64,000 bases of DNA, taken from JANPPS01 sp965246925 (GTDB lineage Bacteria; Pseudomonadota; Alphaproteobacteria; Acetobacterales; Acetobacteraceae). The notes under the pieces were generated by a model. It was not told where the DNA came from, did no database searches, and saw only the letters and a program-made list of their open reading frames with translations. A program made the position numbers and the translations under genes. The stretch is taken from NCBI GenBank assembly GCA_965246925.1, contig OZ251994.1:496001-560000 (forward strand), read 5' to 3'. This document shows positions 59,883-64,000 of this stretch, piece by piece (position 1 is the first letter of the stretch; each line of letters starts with the position of its first letter).

Positions 59883-60739
59883 AGCCACCCCTCGCCCGTC
59901 GGGCGGAGGCGCTGGGGGCGACGCTCCCGCCGCTGCTGGTGCATGCGCAGCACGTGGCGAACACGGTGGCGCAGGGCGTGCACGGCCGGCGCCGGGTAGG
60001 GCAAGGGGACAGTTTTTGGCAATACCGGCCCTATACCGCGGGGGACGCGCCCGGGCGGATCGATGGCCGGGCGAGCGCCAAGTCCGACCGCGCCTTTGTG
60101 CGCGAGACGGAGTGGGAGGCGGCTCAAACCGTTTGTTTGTGGCGTGACGGGTCGGCCAGCATGAACTGGCGCTCGGCCCCCGCGCTGCCGGATAAGCGGG
60201 AGCGGGCGGAGCTGCTGACCTTAGCGTTGGCGGCACTGTTGCTGCGCGGGGGGGAGCGGGTAAGGCTGATCGGCGCACCGCCCCGGCCGCGGGGCGGACG
60301 TTCGGCGCTGGACGGGTTGGCTGAAAGCCTGGCGCAGTTGCCGCAGGGGGACGGCATGCCGCCGCCCAGCCCGCTGCCGCGGCATGCTCGGATCGTGCTG
60401 ATCGGCGACTTCCTATCGCCGCTGGATCAGATCGGCCAAGCCATTGGCGCATTGGCTGCGACGCCCGTCGTGGGCCATTTGCTGCAAGTGCTGGACCCGG
60501 CCGAGGCGCTGCTGCCGTATGCCGGGCGGGTGCGGTTTCAGGGGCTGGAGCGGGAGCCGGATGCGGTGGTGCCGCGGGTCGAGGGGATCCGGTCTGGTTA
60601 TGCGAAGGCGCTGTGCCTGCAGCAGGACGGGCTGGCGGCACTCGCCGCCGCGGCAGGGTGGAGTTTTGCCACGCACCGCACCGATCATGCGCCCGAGACG
60701 GCGTTGATGGGCCTTTACACCGCCTTGGCGCCGCGCTGA
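59879..60739 (+). CDS. DUF58-domain protein
   Basis: A 286-residue protein with the DUF58 core GDSFWQYRPYTAGDAPGRIDGRASAKSD (the usual YxxGDxxRxIDWxxSA segment) and a VWA-like continuation VCLWRDGSASMNW. DUF58 proteins pair with MoxR ATPases. TTG start at 59879 overlaps the moxR stop by 4 bases; the stop overlaps the next ATG by one base. Confidence 0.92.
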   Translation: MKPPLARRAEALGATLPPLLVHAQHVANTVAQGVHGRRRVGQGDSFWQYRPYTAGDAPGRIDGRASAKSDRAFVRETEWEAAQTVCLWRDGSASMNWRSAPALPDKRERAELLTLALAALLLRGGERVRLIGAPPRPRGGRSALDGLAESLAQLPQGDGMPPPSPLPRHARIVLIGDFLSPLDQIGQAIGALAATPVVGHLLQVLDPAEALLPYAGRVRFQGLEREPDAVVPRVEGIRSGYAKALCLQQDGLAALAAAAGWSFATHRTDHAPETALMGLYTALAPR

Positions 60740-63405
60740 TGATCTTTGCGGCACCCTGGCTGTTGCTGGCGCTGGCCGGACTGCCGCTGCTGTGGTGGCT
60801 GTTGCGCGTCACCCCGCCGCAGCCGCGCACTCAATCGTTTCCGGCCATCCGGCTGCTGGCCGGCCTGCGCGCCGAGGAGCGTGAGGCGGCGCGGACGCCG
60901 TGGTGGCTATTGTTGTTGCGTATGGCCGCGGCGGCGCTGCTGATTATCGGCCTGGCCGGGCCGGTGCTGGATGCAGCACAGGGTTTGCCGGGACAGGGCA
61001 GCGTGTTGCTGGTGATCGATGACGGGTGGGCGTCTGCCCCGGACTGGACGGCCCGTATCCAGGCAGCCGAGGGCGTGCTGGACCGCGCGGCGCGAGAGGG
61101 GCGCACCGTGGCGCTGCTCACCACCGCGCGGACCGGGGCGGATCAGCCGCCGCCGCTTACGCCCGCAATGCCGGCGCCGGAGCTGCGCACGCGGCTGGCG
61201 GCGCTGCATCCCAAAGCCTGGCCGCCGGACCGGGCCGCCGCCGCAGGGGTCCTGGCGGGGCAGCTTGCGGGCGGCGTATTCTACGTGGCGGACGGGGTGG
61301 GCACTGGCGGCGACACGGCGTTTGGCGCTGCCCTGGCCGCAATAGGCCCCGTGCAGGACTTCCGTGCCGAGACCTCATCGGCCATGGTGTCACGCCCACC
61401 GCGGGCCGAGAGCGGAGCGCTGGTGGCGCGCGCCGAGTTGCTGCCAAGGCCTAGCGCGACGCCGCTCGCGATATTGGCGCAGACCGGGGACGGACGCACC
61501 CTGGCGCGGGCGACGGCCATCGTCCAGCCCGGCGCCACCACGGCGGAGGCAGCCATCGACCTGCCGCCCGAGTTGCGCAATCAGATCGCCCGGCTGACGC
61601 TGGAAGGGGCCAGCTCCGCCGGGTCGGTCATGCTGGTGGACGAGCGGTGGCGGCGGCGTCCGGTGGGCTTGGTGGCGCTGGACGCGGGGGCGGATACGCC
61701 GCTGATCGGGCCGTTGTTCTATGTGCGCCGGGCGCTGGCGCCCAGTTCCGAGTTGCGGGAGGGATCGCTTGCAGCGCTTCTGACCCGCGATGTGTCGGTT
61801 CTGGTGCTGGCGGATGTGCCCTTGGCAGGTGCGCCGCAGGACGCGGCGGCGCTGGACAAGTGGGTGAGCGCCGGCGGCGTGCTGATCCGCTTTGCCGGGC
61901 CGCGGATGGCGGAGGCCGCGAGCGGCGATGGGGGAGTGGACCCGTTGTTGCCCGTGCGCCTTTTGGCCGGAGACCGGCAGTTGGGCGGTACGCTGTCCTG
62001 GAGCGAGCCTGCTACCCTGGCCCGGTTCGCTGCAAGTTCGCCCTTTGCCGGCATGGCGATCCCTTCCGAGGTGCTGATCAACCGGCAGGTGCTGGCCGAG
62101 CCGTCCAGCCAGTTGGCGGCGCGCACCTGGGCGTCGCTGGCCGATGGCACGCCGCTGGTGACGGAGGCGCCGCACGGGGCGGGGCGGCTGGTGCTGTTTC
62201 ACGTTACCGCCAACGCCGATTGGTCGAACCTGCCGCTGTCTGGTCTGTTCGTGGACATGCTGCGGCGCGTCGTGGCGCTGTCGGCCGGCGTGGCGGCCGT
62301 GGCCGATAAGGCCGTGCTGGCGCCGGCCGAGACGCTGGATGGGTTCGGCGCACTCACGCCGCCGCCGCCGGCCGCCACGGGCCTGCCCGGCACCGAGATC
62401 GAGCACGCGGCCGCCACGCCCCGGCATCCCCCCGGCCTTTATGGGCCCGAGAGCGGGCGTAGGGCGCTGAATCTCGGCACCGCGCTGCCGCCTTTGGTGT
62501 CGGAGCCGGTTTGGGGCGCGTCCGCCACCCTGGGCGCGGTCGCGCGCGAACAGCCGCTGGGGCCGTCATTGCTGGCTGCAGCCATACTGTTGCTGGCTTT
62601 GGACTTGCTGGCGTCCTTGCAACTGCGCGGGGTGCTGCGGGCGGCTGCGGCGGCGATGTTGCTGGCCTGCGTTCCGGCGCATGCGGAGGACGCGCCGGCG
62701 TTGATTACACGGCTGGCCTACGTCACGACCGGCAACGCCGCCGCGGATAGCGTCTCGCGCGCCGGACTCGCCGGACTTTCGGCGTACGTGAACCGCCGCA
62801 CCGCCGCAAGCCTGGGTGACCCAGCCCCTGTCACGCCCGGGCGGGACGAGCTTGCGTTCTTCCCCCTGCTGTATTGGCCCATCCTTCCACAAGCCGCGCT
62901 GGATTTGGCTGGGATCGCTGCGCTCAATGATTATACCAGCCGTGGCGGCATCATCATTATCGACACCAAGGGCGGCGAACTAGGCGCCACTGGAAGCAGC
63001 GGTGCCGGGTTTGCGCCGGGCGCCGACGCCGCACTCCGGCGCGTGACGCAGGGACTGGCCGTGCCCCCGCTGGCGCCGCTCACCTCGGACCACGTCCTGG
63101 CCCGCTCGTTCTATCTTCTGCAGGATTTCCCGGGCCGGTTCACCGGCGATACGGTTTGGGTGCAGCGCGATCAAGACCGTAACAATGACAGCGTGAGCCC
63201 GGTTGTGATCGGAGCGCATGACTGGGCGGCGGCTTGGGCAGTGGATGCAGGCGGGCGCAACCCTTACGCCACCGTGCCTGGCGGCAACCGGCAGCGCACG
63301 CTGGCCTATCGCTTCGGAGTCAATCTCGTAATGTACGCGCTGACTGGCAACTACAAGGGCGATCAGGTCCACGTGCCAGCCATTCTGGAGCGGTTGGGGC
63401 AATGA
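60739..63405 (+). CDS. BatA N-terminal / DUF4159 membrane protein
   Basis: An 888-residue membrane protein. Its N-terminus, FAAPWLLLALAGLPLLWWLLRVTPPQPR and FPAIRLLAGL, is the BatA-type aerotolerance domain with two membrane helices (residues 3-20 and 56-75). A VWA-like region follows (VLLVIDDGWASAPDW), then a central domain of unknown type, another membrane segment near 615-635, and a C-terminal DUF4159 domain with ELAFFPLLYWPILP and GIIIIDTKGGEL. It probably forms an envelope complex with the MoxR ATPase and DUF58 protein. The ATG overlaps the DUF58 stop. Confidence 0.92.
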   Translation: MIFAAPWLLLALAGLPLLWWLLRVTPPQPRTQSFPAIRLLAGLRAEEREAARTPWWLLLLRMAAAALLIIGLAGPVLDAAQGLPGQGSVLLVIDDGWASAPDWTARIQAAEGVLDRAAREGRTVALLTTARTGADQPPPLTPAMPAPELRTRLAALHPKAWPPDRAAAAGVLAGQLAGGVFYVADGVGTGGDTAFGAALAAIGPVQDFRAETSSAMVSRPPRAESGALVARAELLPRPSATPLAILAQTGDGRTLARATAIVQPGATTAEAAIDLPPELRNQIARLTLEGASSAGSVMLVDERWRRRPVGLVALDAGADTPLIGPLFYVRRALAPSSELREGSLAALLTRDVSVLVLADVPLAGAPQDAAALDKWVSAGGVLIRFAGPRMAEAASGDGGVDPLLPVRLLAGDRQLGGTLSWSEPATLARFAASSPFAGMAIPSEVLINRQVLAEPSSQLAARTWASLADGTPLVTEAPHGAGRLVLFHVTANADWSNLPLSGLFVDMLRRVVALSAGVAAVADKAVLAPAETLDGFGALTPPPPAATGLPGTEIEHAAATPRHPPGLYGPESGRRALNLGTALPPLVSEPVWGASATLGAVAREQPLGPSLLAAAILLLALDLLASLQLRGVLRAAAAAMLLACVPAHAEDAPALITRLAYVTTGNAAADSVSRAGLAGLSAYVNRRTAASLGDPAPVTPGRDELAFFPLLYWPILPQAALDLAGIAALNDYTSRGGIIIIDTKGGELGATGSSGAGFAPGADAALRRVTQGLAVPPLAPLTSDHVLARSFYLLQDFPGRFTGDTVWVQRDQDRNNDSVSPVVIGAHDWAAAWAVDAGGRNPYATVPGGNRQRTLAYRFGVNLVMYALTGNYKGDQVHVPAILERLGQ

Positions 63406-64000
63406 AGTTCGAGCAGGCCTACGCCGCGCTCCGGTTCGACCCGGCTGTTCCCGCCTGGGCGTTCTGGTCATTGACCGCTCTGTGTGCGCTGGTGCTGGTG
63501 CCGGCGGCGTTCCGCCGGGCGCGGGGCTGGTCCTGGCGCGCGCTGGCGTTTGCGGTGTTGCTGGCCTGGCTTTCCAATCCGCGGTTGATTCAGGAGACCC
63601 GGGACACACTGCCGGACATAGCCTTGCTGGTAGTTGATGACACGCAATCCATGCAGGTGCGGGACCGGGCGGCGTTGCGTGACGCGGCCCGCACCGCGTT
63701 GCAAGACGCGGCGGCGCATCAGCCCGGCCTTGAGCTCCGCACCATCGCCGTGCCGGAGGGGCACGATGGAACACAGATGTTTGCCGCGATCGACCGCGCG
63801 CTGGCCGATATCCCGCGTAGCCGGTTGTCGGGCGTCATGGCCCTGACCGACGGCATGGTCCATGACGCGCCCGAGACGTTTCCTGTCCCGCTGCATGTGC
63901 TCATTCCGGCACGCGGTGAGGAAACGGACCGGCGGCTGCGCATTATCGAGGCGCCATCGTTCGGCGTCGTCGGGCGCAGTGTGACGCTTCGGGTGGCCAT
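63402..64000 (+). CDS. VWA/BatA-like membrane protein, partial (runs off the edge)
   Basis: The frame starts ATG at 63402, overlapping the previous stop, and is open to the window end (at least 199 residues). It has two hydrophobic segments (PAWAFWSLTALCALVLVPAA; ALAFAVLLAWL) and then IALLVVDDTQSMQVRDRAAL, a VWA-like metal-site start (DDTQS, a variant of DxSxS), followed by LSGVMALTDGMVHDAPE. This fits the large glutamine-amidotransferase-like or VWA-containing membrane protein that follows DUF4159 genes in many alphaproteobacteria. The C-terminal domain is outside the window. Confidence 0.8.
   Translation, partial: MKFEQAYAALRFDPAVPAWAFWSLTALCALVLVPAAFRRARGWSWRALAFAVLLAWLSNPRLIQETRDTLPDIALLVVDDTQSMQVRDRAALRDAARTALQDAAAHQPGLELRTIAVPEGHDGTQMFAAIDRALADIPRSRLSGVMALTDGMVHDAPETFPVPLHVLIPARGEETDRRLRIIEAPSFGVVGRSVTLRVA

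Overview
The window is GC-rich, densely packed DNA from an alphaproteobacterium, probably Acetobacteraceae or another Rhodospirillales member. This is an inference from the codon bias, the gene order DUF1285 / CoA pyrophosphatase / DUF6111 / CCA transferase, class II DAHP synthase, a tRNA gene without encoded CCA, and an XrtA/PEP-CTERM exopolysaccharide system. No rRNA is present to confirm it.

1-6.3 kb (+): an accessory array of polymorphic-toxin cassettes. Pieces of large secreted effector genes with DUF4214-type modules are broken by single-base frameshifts and stops, and each is followed by an AT-richer small gene. It contains a DUF4288-like gene, a broken CdiA-type nuclease toxin with an intact small candidate immunity gene, a restriction-endonuclease-like toxin with its candidate immunity gene, and an immunity gene fused to a decayed copy of the same toxin fold. 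Direct repeats flank the last cassettes.

6.3-17.6 kb (-): a long, tightly spaced cell-surface polysaccharide cluster. gmhA, hddA and a fused hddC/hddB gene together cover the pathway to GDP-D-glycero-alpha-D-manno-heptose. They lie with an XrtA-associated glycosyltransferase, a Wzz-like chain-length protein, a polysaccharide export lipoprotein, a sugar epimerase, glmS, a FemAB-like acyltransferase and a YdcF protein. tRNA-Val(UAC) sits inside the cluster. A second FemAB-like gene starts divergently at 17.7 kb.

18.8-31.7 kb (+): urea use. The ABC transporter urtABCDE, a DmeF-like metal efflux protein and ureDABCE-FG are nearly contiguous. A strong candidate sigma-54 promoter lies in the end of the gene upstream of urtA. 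Two antisense PEP-CTERM paralogs interrupt the urease operon between ureE and ureF.

31.6-58.8 kb: mainly core genes. These are an EamA transporter, selO, a PaiB-like flavoprotein, a nitrilase-family enzyme, rsmB, a GT39 membrane glycosyltransferase, a BLUF-SCHIC photoreceptor, a KimA-like permease, gltX, nadE and pncB, class II DAHP synthase, glutathione reductase with succinate-semialdehyde dehydrogenase, an MsbA-type ABC exporter, and the DUF1285/NUDIX/DUF6111/CCA operon. Scattered among them are a Phd-VapC pair, a Panacea-type toxin-antitoxin pair, two imperfect palindromic repeats and one frameshifted membrane-protein gene.

58.9-64 kb (+): an overlapping MoxR / DUF58 / BatA-DUF4159 / VWA-like operon that runs off the right edge. 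No stretch over 300 bases lacks a gene or gene remnant. I saw no insertion sequence, CRISPR array or rRNA.
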